From Brassica napus (taxonomy: Eukaryota > Streptophyta > Magnoliopsida > Brassicales > Brassicaceae), in the NCBI RefSeq assembly GCF_020379485.1, contig NW_026014771.1, positions 1 to 64,000 of the forward strand: a DNA stretch of 64,000 nt. The letters run 5' to 3'. The notes under the pieces were generated by a model, which was given only the letters and a program-made list of their open reading frames with translations, did not search any database and had not been told where the DNA came from. Positions 1 to 11,413 of the stretch are shown here, in pieces. The translations under genes and the position numbers were made by a program. How positions within the stretch are numbered: position 1 is the stretch's first letter; each line of letters opens with the position of its first letter.

Positions 1-584
1 TCAGACGGTTCTTTGGAAGAGAGCTGGAGGATGAGTCAGTCCAGGTCCGTAGGTTCATCCGAGGCCTAAGGCCGGAACTGAAAAGACCATGCTCATCCGC
101 ACTTTCAACACCGTCGGAGAACAGGTGGAACGGGGGCTTTGTTGGAGTCTAACTTGGCCGAAGAAGCTATGCTTAAGGCTAAGCCACAGCCTGGCCCATT
201 GGGCAAGACTAATGATAAAAAGAGAAAAATGGGACCAGGTGGACGGAGGTAGGACCTCTGGTGGCCGACCTGCGTGTTCCAAATGTGGACAGAACCATCC
301 CGGTGAGTGCTGGAAGGCCAAGGGGGCTGTGTTCGTTGTGGCAGCATGGACCATGGGGTTCAAAACTGTCCTCGACCGACCCGTCTGGTAGAAGCAGCAC
401 GATGACTTGTTTCCATAGTGGCCACCAATGACATTTCCAATCGGAGTGTCCCAAGCTGCAAGGAAGTCAGGGAAGGGCCATGGAGACTCAGGCAAGGCGT
501 CCTAAGGCAAACCAACCACAACACCGAGGGTGTATGAACTGTCACGAGACGACAGAGCTTCCGGATCTTTTGATTCGATCTCTG
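1..584 (+). pseudogene. Tekay-type gag remnant (3' half)
   Basis: Decayed nucleocapsid end of a Ty3/gypsy gag that enters the window from the left. The first bases read as the conserved gag segment ending in a FIRGLRPEL-like motif. This is followed by the leucine-rich 'V.LLESNLAEEA' region and one zinc knuckle of the CxxCGxxHxGxC kind near 277-315. The reading frame shifts at least twice: near 110-170, and just after the CWKAKG motif, where the second knuckle should be. The copies at 24150-25245 and 52261-53734 show the same order without these breaks. Gag would have coated the element's RNA. This copy cannot make a full protein. It ends at a GT splice-donor-like site shared with the other copies. 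Confidence 0.75.
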
Positions 585-680
585 GTAATTTCTAAATTTA
601 TCTTTTTTTTACATTCAAGTAGTAATGCTTGGTCTGGAACCCAGAATGGTCTAGGGGATTCTGATGGGGGTCTCTGATAG
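585..680 (+). other. intron-like spacer between gag and protease (copy A)
   Basis: A 96-nt block beginning GTAATTTCT and ending CTCTGATAG, at the same position as 93- and 91-nt blocks in the copies at 53735 and 25246. It has stop codons and a T-rich stretch ending in TTTTTTTTAC. Its removal would put gag next to protease in frame. Splicing is inferred from sequence only. Confidence 0.45.
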
Positions 681-1275
681 AAACCCTCATGGTCGGTGGG
701 GTAAAAACCCACATGCTTTTCGACACATGGGCTAAACATAGTTTTGTGAGTCCGGGACTGGTCTGAAAGGGTCTGTTCTGTCTGGATGCTGGTGATAATT
801 TTGGGATAGTGAGGGCGGCCGGTAGGCAAGCCATGAACTCACTAGGTCTCATGTCGAATATCCCAGTACAGATCCAGGGAAAGGTCTTCCCTGTGAATCT
901 GGTCTGTGTCCACCTAAGAATCATGAAGTGATCTTAGGTATGGATTGGTTGGGAAAGTACCGAGCCACTCTCGATTCCATAAGGGTCATGTGCAATTGGA
1001 GAATGGACTTCACCGGTAGAGTACCAAGGTTTGTGTCAGGCTCAAGAGAGAAAGTAGTGGTTTCAGTAGTTCGAGCGATTCGGATGCTGGAACAGGGTTG
1101 TCAGTCATTCTGGCTACAGTTACAACTACAGAGCCTGACAGTTCTGGTTTTCTGTTAGACCCACGCGAGGATTCGTTGGTGTCCGAGTTCCAGGATGTGT
1201 TTCAGGCGCTACAGGGTGTCCCCCCTGATAGGTCCGATCCCTTTCTGATTAAACTGGAACCAGGGACAGCTCCGC
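681..1275 (+). pseudogene. Tekay-type protease and start of RT (interrupted pol)
   Basis: Retropepsin region followed by the start of reverse transcriptase. The active-site stretch around 700-760 is damaged: the family's [11 protein letters not shown] reads as FDTWAKHSFVS here. The C-terminal protease motif [15 protein letters not shown] is clear from 931. The linker to RT (VVVSVVRAIRMLEQGC) and the [18 protein letters not shown] segment lead to a sharp break at 1275. A solo LTR is inserted there, flanked by the direct repeat TCCGC at 1271-1275 and 3729-3733. The RT frame resumes at 3734 with the residues expected next. Frameshifts near 905-930 and 1110-1150 break the frame. Confidence 0.8.
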
Positions 1276-3728
1276 TGATACCCCCGATCGTAGATGACCG
1301 GAAATGACAGGGTCAATGTTCCTTCTCGTCCTAGAGTAAGGGCTCCCGTCTACTGGTTACCTGCATCACAAAGGACTCATGAGTAACAAGTTTACTCAGT
1401 GAGCCTAGTCCCGCACCCCAACATATATTAAAAATATCTCGAGCATCAACTTCATTTGTATGGAGTGGAAATATATTCCATAACTAATAAAAATACATAT
1501 ATAAATTCTATCATTCCATCGATGTGAATGTTATCTTAAACATCATCTCCACACACCCGCCATTCACTCATACTTATAATATATATATATATAACCCCGG
1601 AAAACTACCAAGGCTAACCGAGCCTAGCAGGAAATAAATATAACCATCATCTCCATTAGATATTCCAAGATCGAACATCTAACGCTGCATGCAGTTACAC
1701 GGTCTCCAGGGTGCGACCCCATCATCGTGTCTTCGTGATCTTGTTCCGTATCGCAGGAACAATTCACGGTAATGCGGGAATTCTCGGGAGAGTGAGTATA
1801 CAATAAGACTTCACATGATTTCACTTATATATTTAATACTATACAAATGCATAGTACTTGAGAACAAGGACTAAGGGCATCATTATTGGTGTCCCTCAGG
1901 TTGAGGCCCTTAAACGTAGGGTCCCTAACTTTAACTAAAAATGCTAAGAGACTTCTCTCAAGTCCCTTATTTAAGGGCCACTCTTTAGTTTTTAGTTAAA
2001 AGCTAAGGGACCTACACTTAAGGACCCAACTTAAGGGACACAAATAATGATGCCCTAAGGTTTGGAATAAACCTCTATGATCATTCATAAATATTTAATA
2101 AGAGTTTACATTAAGTAAACACCTCACCAATTCAATATTTGATCAAGAGACAAGCCTATCAATCATCTACATTCAGTATTGATCAACCGTCTATCTAGAC
2201 TCACCTTTTAGTCCTTGAGATTGGCTATGGTAGACTAGACACGAGCTCAAGCTAATCACATTCCACTACTGGTACACTTCAGATTCGGAAAGATCAACAG
2301 GACATGTCTGGCTGATCCAACCACTCTCCATTACATCTGATCCGAGCAAGACAAAACACTCCAATCGACCGGTTGTATAAAACTGATTCAACCATGCAGT
2401 TCATGATTCAGGACAGCTACCAAGGGAAGTTCAGAACATGTTTAGTTCAGACTAAGTTTGGTTCATACTATAACAATAGCTAAGAAGTTTCAGAACAATA
2501 ATCTGATCCATCTATCAGTTCAGTCTGGTTCAGAGACAAATCGTTTCAGCTAAATGATTTAGGTGCTAGCTGACCATGAACTGGACTAATAACAATCCAC
2601 ATAGGCCTTAATCAAACTGATCCAGATAGGTTATTCATCAACCAATAACTGGTTCTTTTCAGAACTTATCTAAGAGCAAGTAGCTAAGGCTTACCGGCTA
2701 TACTAAACTGATCAGTGAACACAACTTATCCTCTCCTTCAATCTCCACTCACACTGACCTGAGCAGCATAAAGGTTCCACAGTAGGTTTAAGATAAGAAA
2801 CAGAACATGGCTTAGGCCTTAATCAGACATGAAGCTTCCTTAAAACTGATCTGATCAAACTGACTTAAAATCTTACTGGTTTAATACTGATTACTAAGCT
2901 GTGAAGTGATCTCATGAATCTTCTAGACAATCTATTAATTTTTCCACACACCCCAGTCACTGATTCAAGGCACAAGAGGGTTAGGAAGGGTCGTCCATTC
3001 TCAGATCTCTCTTCAGAATTTTCTCTGAATTTTTCTTATGGTTTTCTTTCATATTTTCTCTCTTCTCTCTCTCTGATTTTTCTGAAAGTTTCTCTCTGAT
3101 TTTCTTGTGGTTATGGACGACCAGAAGAGAGAAGGTGGTGTTTTATAACATAAGAAGTTTCTTCAGGTGAGTGTTTCACTCAGCACGAAGCAAGGCTGAG
3201 AAAGGACATGTGGAGAGCAACTTCAGCACTTCCAAACAACAAGCTGCTGTCCTTTCCCTCCCAAGAAGAAAATTGCAAGCAGCTGGTGACAATCATGTGA
3301 CTGAATTAATGAGCAAGCACAGCAAGCAGCTTGTGACTTGCATGTGCCCATTACTACATAAGCAAGCAAGCAGGAAGGTACATGACATGTGACTTGATAA
3401 GTAAACAAGCATGCTGGCTTAGGAGGTTATGGCATTAGACGGGTCAAGATTATTAAGGAAGCTGGTTGATAATTCTGAATAATATTTCGACCAAATATTA
3501 CTTGTCCTTTGGCTCTTGGAAAATCTCGTTCAGCTTAATAAAAATTCGACCAAAATATATATAAGACTCGACCAAACTATCAAGGAATGTCTTTCGACCA
3601 CAAGACAGTCCCGTCGAGACATTAATTTATCGGGTCAATTTTTATTTAAATTCTGATCGATCAATCTTCAAACTGATCTTAAAGAGTTTTCTCGACCAAA
3701 ATTATATTTGCTCATGAGGGTTATTACA
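1276..3728 (+). mobile_element. solo LTR inserted in RT (TGATACCCCCGATCG family)
   Basis: A 2453-bp LTR that starts TGATACCCCCG and ends GGGTTATTACA. It is flanked by the 5-bp duplication TCCGC and sits in the middle of a reverse transcriptase whose uninterrupted version is seen at 25920-25945. No gag, pol or second LTR lies inside, so it is a solo LTR from LTR-LTR recombination. Relatives lie at 36380-39213 and 45823-49338. It holds a GAGTAAC...TTTACTC inverted repeat (1381-1397), a MITE (1875-2055), a region rich in GGTTCAG-type short motifs (2400-2850), a TTTTCTCTCTCT-rich tract (3000-3110) and a CTCGACCA-rich 3' end. Confidence 0.9.
1875..2055. mobile_element. PIF/Harbinger-like MITE
   Basis: A 181-bp element with near-perfect terminal inverted repeats (GGGCATCATTATT at one end, AATAATGATGCCC at the other). 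Inverted complementarity continues inward over most of its length, so it could fold into a long hairpin. It is bounded by the 3-bp duplication TAA (1872-1874, 2056-2058), the target type of PIF/Harbinger transposons. The related LTR at 36380 has the unoccupied sequence (ACTAAGGCT near 37361), an empty site. It has no coding capacity and depends on a transposase elsewhere. Confidence 0.85.
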
Positions 3729-6537
3729 TCCGCTGGCCAAGAGTCCATATCGAATGGCTCCGACCGAGATGGCCGAGCTAAAGAAGCAATTGGAAGAATT
3801 GCTTGACAAGGGGTTCATACGGACAAGTAGCTCCCCTTGGGGTGCACCAGTCCTCTTTGTGAAAAAGAAGGATGGTAGCATGCGTCTGTTCATCGACTAT
3901 CGAGGGTTGAACAGGGTAACTGGGAAGAACCAATAACCGTTACCCAGGATAGACGAGCTGTTGGATCAGCTTAAAGGAGCTAAGTCGTTTTCTAAAATCG
4001 ATTTGGCCTCGGGATATCATCAGATTCCTATAGAGCCAAACGACATTAGGAAGACAGCATTCAGGACCAGGTACGACCATTACGAGTTCGTAGTGATGCC
4101 GTTCGTTCTGACTAATGCACCTGCTGCATTCATGAAAATGATGAACAGCGTGTTCCAGGACTTCATGGATGAATCAGTGATCATCTTCATTGATGATATC
4201 CTGATCTACTCCAAGGACGAGGAATCTCATCGGAAACATTTGAGAGCCGTGCTGGAACGATTACGAGAGCACAAACTTTTTGCTAAACTCAGCAAGTGCA
4301 GTGTTTGGCAAAAGAGTATTGGGTTCCTCGGTCATATTGTTTCTGACCAGGGCGTCACAGTGGATCCATAGAAGATCAGGGCAATTAAGGATTGGCCCCG
4401 ACCACGCAGTGCCACAGAAGTTAGAAGCTTCCTAGGGCTGGCAGGTTACTATAGAAAGTTTGTGCAGGGATTTGCAAGCTTGGCTCAACCTATGACACGG
4501 TTGACTGGGAAAGACGTTAAGTTCACATGGTCTGATGAGTGTACAAGATGTTTCTCCGCACTTAAGGATATGCTGACTAGCGCACCCGTCCTGGTTCTTT
4601 CGAAGGCACACCAACCTTATGAAGTCTACACGGATACGTCCATCACTGGACTCGGTTGCGTGTTGACTCAACATGGAAGGTCATTGCCTACGCGTCAAGG
4701 CAGCTGAAGAAACATGAGGGAAACTACCCCACCCATGATCTTGAAATGGCTGCGGTAGTATTCGCCTTAAAGTTTTTGCGATATATTATATGGGGCCAAA
4801 GTCCAGATACTTACGGACCATAAAAGTCTGAAGTATATATTCACCCAGCCTGAGTTAAACTTAAGGCAGAGGAGGTGGATGGAGTTCGTGGCCGACTACA
4901 ACCTAGACATCACTTACTATCCAGGCAAGGCTAACCTTGTGGCCGACACCTTGAGCCGAAAGCGAGAAGACGTCGTGGTCGGAAGCGGAACGGACGAGCC
5001 GGATGAGGTGGAACACTTCGTTCGTTTAAATGCTTTGAACAGAACGGACAGACCACGGGGTTTAGAGGCGGCGAATAGAGCCGACCTGCTTACCCAGCTC
5101 CGAGCGGCCCAAGATCAGGACGAGAACCTGAAGACGGTTGCTCGGAACGACCTGACTGAGTATCAAATCGCCAAGGACGGTATGATCTTAGTTCATGGTC
5201 GGATCAGCATACCCATTGATAGGAGTTTAAAGGACGAGATCCTTAGGGAAGCTCACAAGTCTAGATTCTTGATCCATCCTGGAGTGACAAAGATGTATCA
5301 TAATCTCAGACAATACTATCATTGGATACGCATGAAGGTTGATGTGGTCGAATGGGTGGCAAGTGTCCTACGTGTCAACTCGTCAAGGCCGAACAACAAG
5401 TTCCGAGTGGACTGCTTTAGAGCCTACCTATTCCGGAATGGAAGTGGGATCACATCACGATGGATTTTGTGACAAGATTTCCCACGACTAGGAATAGGAA
5501 TGATGCTGTCTGGGTAATAGTTGATCGACTGACCAAGTCTGCCCACTTCCTGGCCATCAAAAAGACTGATGGAGTCGACCGGAATGTGAGTAAGTACATA
5601 GACGAGATTGTGAGGCTACATGGAGTACCCTCAAGTATAGTTTCGGATAGAGATTCGAGGTTCACTTCTCACTTCTGGCAAACTTTTCAGAAAGCTTTAG
5701 GAACAAGAGTGAACATGAGTACGGCTTATCATCCCCAAACGGATGGGCAGTCGAAAATAACTATACGGACGCAGGAGGATATGCTTCGAGCATGTGTTCT
5801 CGATTGGGGTGATTCCTGGGAACGGCATTTGCCGTTAGTGGAGTTCGCCTACAATAACAGCTTCCACTCCAGTATAGGCATGTCGCCATACGAAGCTCTG
5901 TATGGACAACCATGCAGGACACCGTTATGCTGCACCCAAGTGGGGGAGCGCAGCATGATAGGCCCCGAAATCGTGGAGGAAACCACCGAGAAGATCAAGT
6001 CCGTGCGGGACAAGATAAGGGCCACACAGGACAGACAATAACATTACGCTGACAAATGAAGGAAAGAACTGGAGTTTGCAGTGGGTGATATGGTCTATCT
6101 CAGAATGATTACCATTAAAGGTAGAGTGCGGATTTCCTGTAGAAGAAAATTAGATCCAAGATACCAAGGTCCGTTCAGAGTCATAGAACGAGTGGGTAGT
6201 GTGGCATATAAGTTGGACTTACCATCCGAGATGGAAGCCTTCCATGACGTATTCCATGTCTCCCAACTCCGGAAGTGCTTGACGGATCGGACGTCTTAAT
6301 ACCAGAAATACCATCTGATCTAGGTACGAACCTAACTTTGGAAACAAGGCCGGTTCGGATCGTAGATAGGATGGAAAAAGCAATGAGAAAGAAAACAATC
6401 CAGATGGTCAAGGTCATTTTGGATTGTAATGGTCGAGAAGAGACCACCTGGGAGACGGAGGCCAAGTTTCCAAAATGGTTTGACCAGTTTGTGTTGGGTG
6501 AAACCCATGACTCAGATTCGAGGACGAATTCATTGCT
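3729..6537 (+). pseudogene. Tekay-type RT-RNase H-integrase-chromodomain remnant
   Basis: Continuation of the pol broken at 1275. In order: RT ([20 protein letters not shown], then [10 protein letters not shown], then the catalytic [10 protein letters not shown] near 4188-4217), RNase H ([14 protein letters not shown] near 4624), integrase zinc-binding H2C2 region (from about 5250), catalytic core ([11 protein letters not shown] at 5460, IVSDRDSRF near 5635, HPQTDGQSK near 5731), then the C-terminal and chromodomain-like part (6081-6540). Stops or shifts lie at 3934-3936, 4369-4371, about 4690, 4780, 5360-5460, 6039 and 6297. The third catalytic residue is changed: the conserved Ser-Glu of the QSER motif is Ser-Lys here. 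The gene is dead but nearly full length. Confidence 0.85.
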
Positions 6538-6550
6538 AGTGGGAGAGACT
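6538..6550 (+). other. polypurine tract
   Basis: AGTGGGAGAGACT directly before the 3' LTR; the equivalent of the better-preserved G-rich tracts at 57214-57226 and 30609-30625. It primes plus-strand DNA synthesis in this class. Confidence 0.75.
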
Positions 6551-8645
6551 TGTAACATCCCGGATTCTGAATAGGATCATTGGGACGTCCATGGTTCGAG
6601 GAAACGTACTAGTCAGGCTTAGGACATCAAGACAAGCGTTCCATGGCCAGATAAGAAGGTTAAGGACGTAAGGAAACTTAGACTTAACCTTATACAAGTC
6701 GAGAGTCTGCTAGGACGAGTAAGACGGTAGCTAGACGGATGGAACAAGTAGCTCGACCAGCTCAACGGAGTTAGGTTAAGCTCACTCCAGCTCGGCCACT
6801 ACTAAGTCAGCTCCACTAGCTGAACTACTCGCTCACTCAGCTGAGGCAGCTGGGAGTCAGCTCATCTCAGCTGGATGGACTGTTCGGGTTTCGGTCCGAT
6901 GGTCCGGGTCTGGGCCGGTGGTGGGCCATGGGGGTCCGGCCATGAGTCCATGGACCATTGGGGCTTGGGACAAGGCTGTGGGATAAGTCCAGAGGGATTG
7001 GGTAAGGCCTTGGGCCTCTGTTCGACCCAAACCCATGCGGTATTGGCGAAGGGACGCATGCGGCCGAGAGCGTGTAACCCTTGGCCGATTGTGCCCATCC
7101 ACTGGCCAGTCATGCCTGTTCATAGGGCAACACTAACCCCCTCGTTTTCTATAAATATGGGGTCCTCTCTGTCGATTTCATTCATCCAATCCATAGTAAA
7201 AATACTTAGAGAAATTGTAGAGAGAGAGAAAGAAAGAGAGAGAGAGTTTCCGGCCAAAGCAAGGCCGTTTGTGTGGTTGTTAGGTTTCCGGCTATCTGAT
7301 CGTTTGTGAAGCAACCTCCGATCAAGTATGGGAGACCGAGAGCAGGAGAAGAGCATGGAGAACCCACACGGTTCACAAGGTACGTGGTGGGCTATGGCCC
7401 CATCAGACCGAACTGACGGTCCTTGAGATTGCACCGCGGCTCTGGTCGGTCTGTTAGACCTAACCGTTTCTCCTCTTCTTGTTTCTATCCGGCCCTTTCT
7501 CTTCTTTCTGATTATACACGAAGGGTTGTGTTGATTCATTCCAAGGGACACGTCCCTAGACTGGGCCGGTCATAACCAAACCGCTAACCTAGACGCTGGT
7601 CAGTTAGACGGTCGGTTCGAATCGCACCATAGACTGGGCGGTTGGTCATGTCCCAAGAGGCACGAGTGGCCAAGGTAACGTGTTACCAAGGGTTGTGAGT
7701 TACCAAAGGTCACGAGTTCCAAAGGTTGTGAGTTGCCAAAGGGTGTAAGTAACAAAGGGTTACGGACGCCAAGAGGTACGAGGACCAAGAGGTACCAAGG
7801 ACCGAAGGGGTGCATGTTCCAAACGGTGCCTGTTGAGACTGGTCGTGTCCGTTCCTTAGGGATCAGACCATGTCTTGTCCGTTGAGACAAGTACACAGTT
7901 CATCTAAGCCAGGGTAAGAGTCGCAAGGTCCGATCGGTCGTTTGGCCTAACCTGTTTGGGTGTGAGGCTTTCTCGGCCGTTGGATCCAGGCCCAAGGATG
8001 GATCAGGTAAAGAAGTCCGTTGGGCCATTGAGCTGGACTTCATCTAGGCTGGTCGCACCTAGATTCTATTTGGATGGACGGATTGGTCTTCGGGACGATC
8101 CGGACTGTTCGTGTGTTCTGTTTATCTATTCTGGACTGTCTATATAATTCTAAGTCAAGGGGTGGTTGGTTGAATGACTTAAGATTCGGTAGGCAGGTTC
8201 ATATCTTTTTATAAGTATATTGTCCGAGGTTTATCTATGTTTTAGGAACCAAGCCAAGCATTGTAGAATCGACCAGTTCTATTATCGGTTATGATTAATG
8301 CTTATCTGGTTGTGGTTTCAGGAACTATGGATGGTTCTCGTCATGCCAAGGAGCCGTGAAGGCTCGGTCAGTGAAAGGCTGTGTAACTTGTGGTTAGATG
8401 ATGCTAGGGATGAACTAGTGATTGTCTATCAAATGATTAAGAGGTTGTGTATCGGATCTAATGTTTCTAAGTAGTACATTTTATACACATTTATATCCCG
8501 CTGTGCTATCTGTTCAATTGTTTTAGAACCTCATATCCGAACATGACTTAGTAAATGAAAGACTTAAAATGAATCAAAAAAGCAAAGGATTGATTATATA
8601 GCAAACGGGTCCAGTTTCGTCGAGAGGCCGAATTCGGGTGTTACA
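6551..8645 (+). mobile_element. Tekay LTR shared by two internal regions (about 2.1 kb)
   Basis: Begins TGTAACATCCCGG directly after a polypurine tract and ends GGGTGTTACA directly before a primer-binding site. It therefore acts as the 3' LTR of the upstream element and the 5' LTR of the downstream one. It is homologous over its length to the LTRs at 12999-23617, 30626-32625 and 62839-64000. It carries a TATAAATA box at 7150-7157 and an AG-rich tract at 7219-7248. Such sharing is expected from recombination between two elements or from a tandem copy. Confidence 0.85.
7150..7157 (+). promoter_or_regulatory. LTR TATA box
   Basis: TATAAATA in the context CGTTTTCTATAAATATGGGG, conserved at 13593-13600 and 31216-31223 in the other LTRs of this family. 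It probably positions element transcription (U3/R boundary just downstream). Confidence 0.6.
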
Positions 8646-8648
8646 AGT

Positions 8649-8660
8649 TGGTATCAGATC
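8649..8660 (+). other. primer-binding site (initiator Met tRNA type)
   Basis: TGGTATCAGATC, three bases after the LTR end. It differs slightly from the standard plant TGGTATCAGAGC (complement of initiator methionine tRNA) seen intact at 52074-52085. Confidence 0.8.
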
Positions 8661-8738
8661 CAGGTTGATTCAAGGATATTTCGGTTATGTAGTCCACACA
8701 CACGCATCCAGCTGATTCAGTCTCACATTGTACTAACA

Positions 8739-9584
8739 ATGTCTGAATCCTTAGGCTGGGAAAAGCAAACCGGGAAAGACCCGAAGGAATAAGAAAACAG
8801 TCGGTCAGTCAAGTTAAGCGGCCGCGGACGGAGCTAATTTGTCCAGGTTACCAACCGAGCCGTCTGCGACTAACACCGGGGATGTGTTACCGACTGACCA
8901 GGCCAATCTTACGGGAACACAACCAGAAGGTCAGCAACATCAGGAAAGTGATGAGGAAGTAGAATCCTCGAACGCTAACCGTGATGGTGACCAGCATGAG
9001 CAAAGGGCCAAGGGAACGGCCAACGTGCCCGCAGCACTTTCCCGAGAGGACTTGTTAGAGGCCATGAAAGTAATGGGTAACCAGGTGGCGACTATGACTC
9101 AGCTGTTCACTCCACTAGTGAATTCATCAGTTGGTCAAGCTACACCTGTAGCTATGGCTACACCTATTGCTACGGGTCCAGCTGTGGACACGGTTCAGGT
9201 GATCGAGATCGATGCACCGGAAAGGTCTGTAAAGAAGGTTGACTATCTGAGTTTGCCTCAACATCTATCCAGATTGGGTACGAAGCAATTCTCAGGTAGC
9301 ACCGACCCTGTTGTGGCAGATGAGTGGAGGAGTAGGCTGGTCCAAAACTTACAATCAACTTGCTGTCTGAGACATTGCGGTTCACTTCCTGGAAGGGGAT
9401 GCGCATAATCGATGGCTTGCAGTGGACAAGCGCACCAATGGAAGTCTCACAAGTTTTGCGGATTTTTAAGTTAAATTCAACCGCAAATACTTTCCTACTG
9501 AGGCTTGGGATCGCCTGGAAGCTAAGTTTCTAGATTTGGTCCAAGACCGCAGGACCGTACGGGAGTACGAAAAAGAGTTCAAGC
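8739..9584 (+). pseudogene. truncated Tekay gag
   Basis: N-terminal and central gag. The basic N-terminus (GKSKPGKTRRNKK) starts near 8755 and is stopped by a TAA near 8814. It then reads openly through the TPLVNSSVGQATPVAM and EIDAPERSVKKVDYLSLPQH segments to about 9350. A deletion or frameshift at the CPEDY position ends the frame at 9408, although DNA similarity to gag continues to about 9584. There it joins LTR sequence directly. The zinc knuckles, protease and all of pol are missing. The ATG at 8739 is not in frame with the basic N-terminus, a feature it shares with the copy at 52148-52261. Confidence 0.75.
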
Positions 9585-9883
9585 CATGGAGCCGTGAAGG
9601 CTCGGTCAATGAGAGGCTGTGTAACGTGTGGTTAGATGATGCTAGGGATGAACTAGTGATTGTCTCTGAAACGATTAAGAAGTTGTGTATCGGATCTCAT
9701 GTTTCTAAGTAATACATTTTATACACATTTATATTCCGCTGTGCTATCTGTTCAATTGTTTTAGAACCTCAGATTCGAACATGACTTAGTAAATGAAAGA
9801 CTTAAAATGAATCAAACAAGCAAAGGATTGATTATATAGCAAACTGGTCCAGTTTCGTCGAGAGGCCGGATTCGGGTGTTACA
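9585..9883 (+). mobile_element. 3' terminal fragment of a Tekay LTR
   Basis: About 300 bp matching the last part of the LTR at 6551-8645 (GGAGCCGTGAAGGCTCGG onward to GGGTGTTACA). It is joined on the left to the middle of gag and on the right to 25S rDNA with no spacer. Together with 6551-9584 it forms an internally deleted element of about 3.3 kb. Confidence 0.85.
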
Positions 9884-10227
9884 CGTAACCCGGCTTCCAG
9901 TTCATCCGGAATCGGCAGTTCTGCTTACCAAAATTGGCCCACTTGGAGCTCTCGATTCCGTGGGATGGCTCAACAAAGCAGCACCCCGTGATACCAATTT
10001 AAATTTTGAGAATAGGTCGAGGACATTGCATCTCGATGCCTCTAATCATTGGCTTTACCCAATAGAACTCGTTTCCGAGCTCCAGCTATCCTGAGGGAAA
10101 CTTTGGAGGGAACCAGCCACTAGATGGTTTTATTAGTCTTTCGCCCCTATACCCAAGTCAGACGAACGATTTGCACGTCAGTATCGCTGCCGGCCTTCAC
10201 CAGAGTTTCCTCTGGCTTCGCCCCGCT

Positions 10228-10271
<44 letters not shown>

Positions 10272-10623
10272 ACTCGAACCCTTCTCAGAAGATCAAGGTC
10301 GGTCGGTTGTGCACCCGTGAGTGATCCAGCCAATCAGCTTCCTTGCGCCTTACGGGTTTACTCACCCGTTGACTCGCACACATGTCAAACTCCTTGTTCC
10401 GTGTTTCAAGACGGGTCGAATGGGGAGCCCACAGCCCGACACCCTGAGCACGCAGATGCCGAGGCACGCTGTGAGGCGTGTGCTGCAGACCACGATTAAG
10501 GCAGCGACGTCTCTGCGGGCACAACAAAAGCCCGGGCTTAGGTCACCACCTTAATTTGTGTTGGTCCACGGCCCGAATCTATCGGCGAACCGGATTGCTC
10601 CATTCCGCATCCGACCGGGATAA

Positions 10624-10696
<73 letters not shown>

Positions 10697-10802
10697 CCTT
10701 TACCTCGTGGTACTTGTTCGCTATCGGTCTCTCGCCCATATTTAGCTATGGACGGAATTTACCGCCTGATTGGGGTTGCATTCCCAAACAACCCGACTCG
10801 TA

Positions 10803-10835
<33 letters not shown>

Positions 10836-10996
10836 CGACAAGGCTCTCACCCTCTCTGGTGCCCCTTTCCAGGGAACTTGGGCCTGGTCCATCGCTGAGG
10901 ACGCTTCTCCAGACTTCAATTCGAACGCCAAAGACGTCCGATTTTTAAGCTGGGCTTTTCCCGGTTTGCTCGCCGTTACTAAGGGAATCCTTGTTT

Positions 10997-11039
<43 letters not shown>

Positions 11040-11062
11040 GATCCCGCCTTACCTGGTGTCGC
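9884..11062 (-). rRNA. 25S rRNA: 25S rRNA pseudogene, 5' part
   Basis: Reverse complement of the first roughly 1.18 kb of plant 25S rRNA. The hallmark 5' sequence (CGCTGAGTTTAAGCATATC on the minus strand) lies near 11030. The fragment is cut at 9884 by the LTR end. It is contiguous with ITS2 at its 5' side, so it comes from a normal 45S unit. Because the 3' two-thirds are missing it is a pseudogene. Confidence 0.92.
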
Positions 11063-11251
11063 GTTGAGGACTTCGGGTCATCAATACCTTTTGGACCGGA
11101 ACGTCTGACTATATGATGAAAATTGAATTCACCAGCGCATGTCAAGACGCTCCTGGCGTCGTTAGCTCAGATTTTGGCCAACCGCATGCGGTAACACACG
11201 GGAGATCAGCTTCCGTCCCATATCCTCAAGAGGATGGGGGTACGATGATTT
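11063..11251 (-). other. ITS2
   Basis: 189 nt between the 25S 5' end and the 5.8S 3' end; the usual size and place for Brassicaceae ITS2. Boundaries are by position and may be off by a few bases. Confidence 0.85.
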
Positions 11252-11359
11252 GTGATACTCAGGCAGACGTGCCCTCGGCCAGAAGGCTTGGGGCGCAACT
11301 TGCGTTCAAAGACTCAATGGTTCATGGGATTCTACAATTCACACCAAGTATCGCATTTT

Positions 11360-11395
<36 letters not shown>

Positions 11396-11413
11396 ATTGC
11401 CGAGAGTCGTTTT
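11252..11413 (-). rRNA. 5.8S rRNA: 5.8S rRNA (in a pseudo-unit)
   Basis: Full-length, 162 nt. Minus-strand 5' end is AAAACGACTCTCGGCAATGG; the conserved GATGAAGAACGTAGC motif lies inside it. A few substitutions, such as CAACGG reading CAATGG, are C-to-T or G-to-A type. It is unlikely to be expressed because the 18S and 25S parts of the unit are truncated. Confidence 0.93.

Noticed and set aside
6857..7551. Open frames of 80-144 codons in the LTR
   Set aside because: They recur at other LTRs with different breaks, have no domain, and overlap the TATA box and leader.
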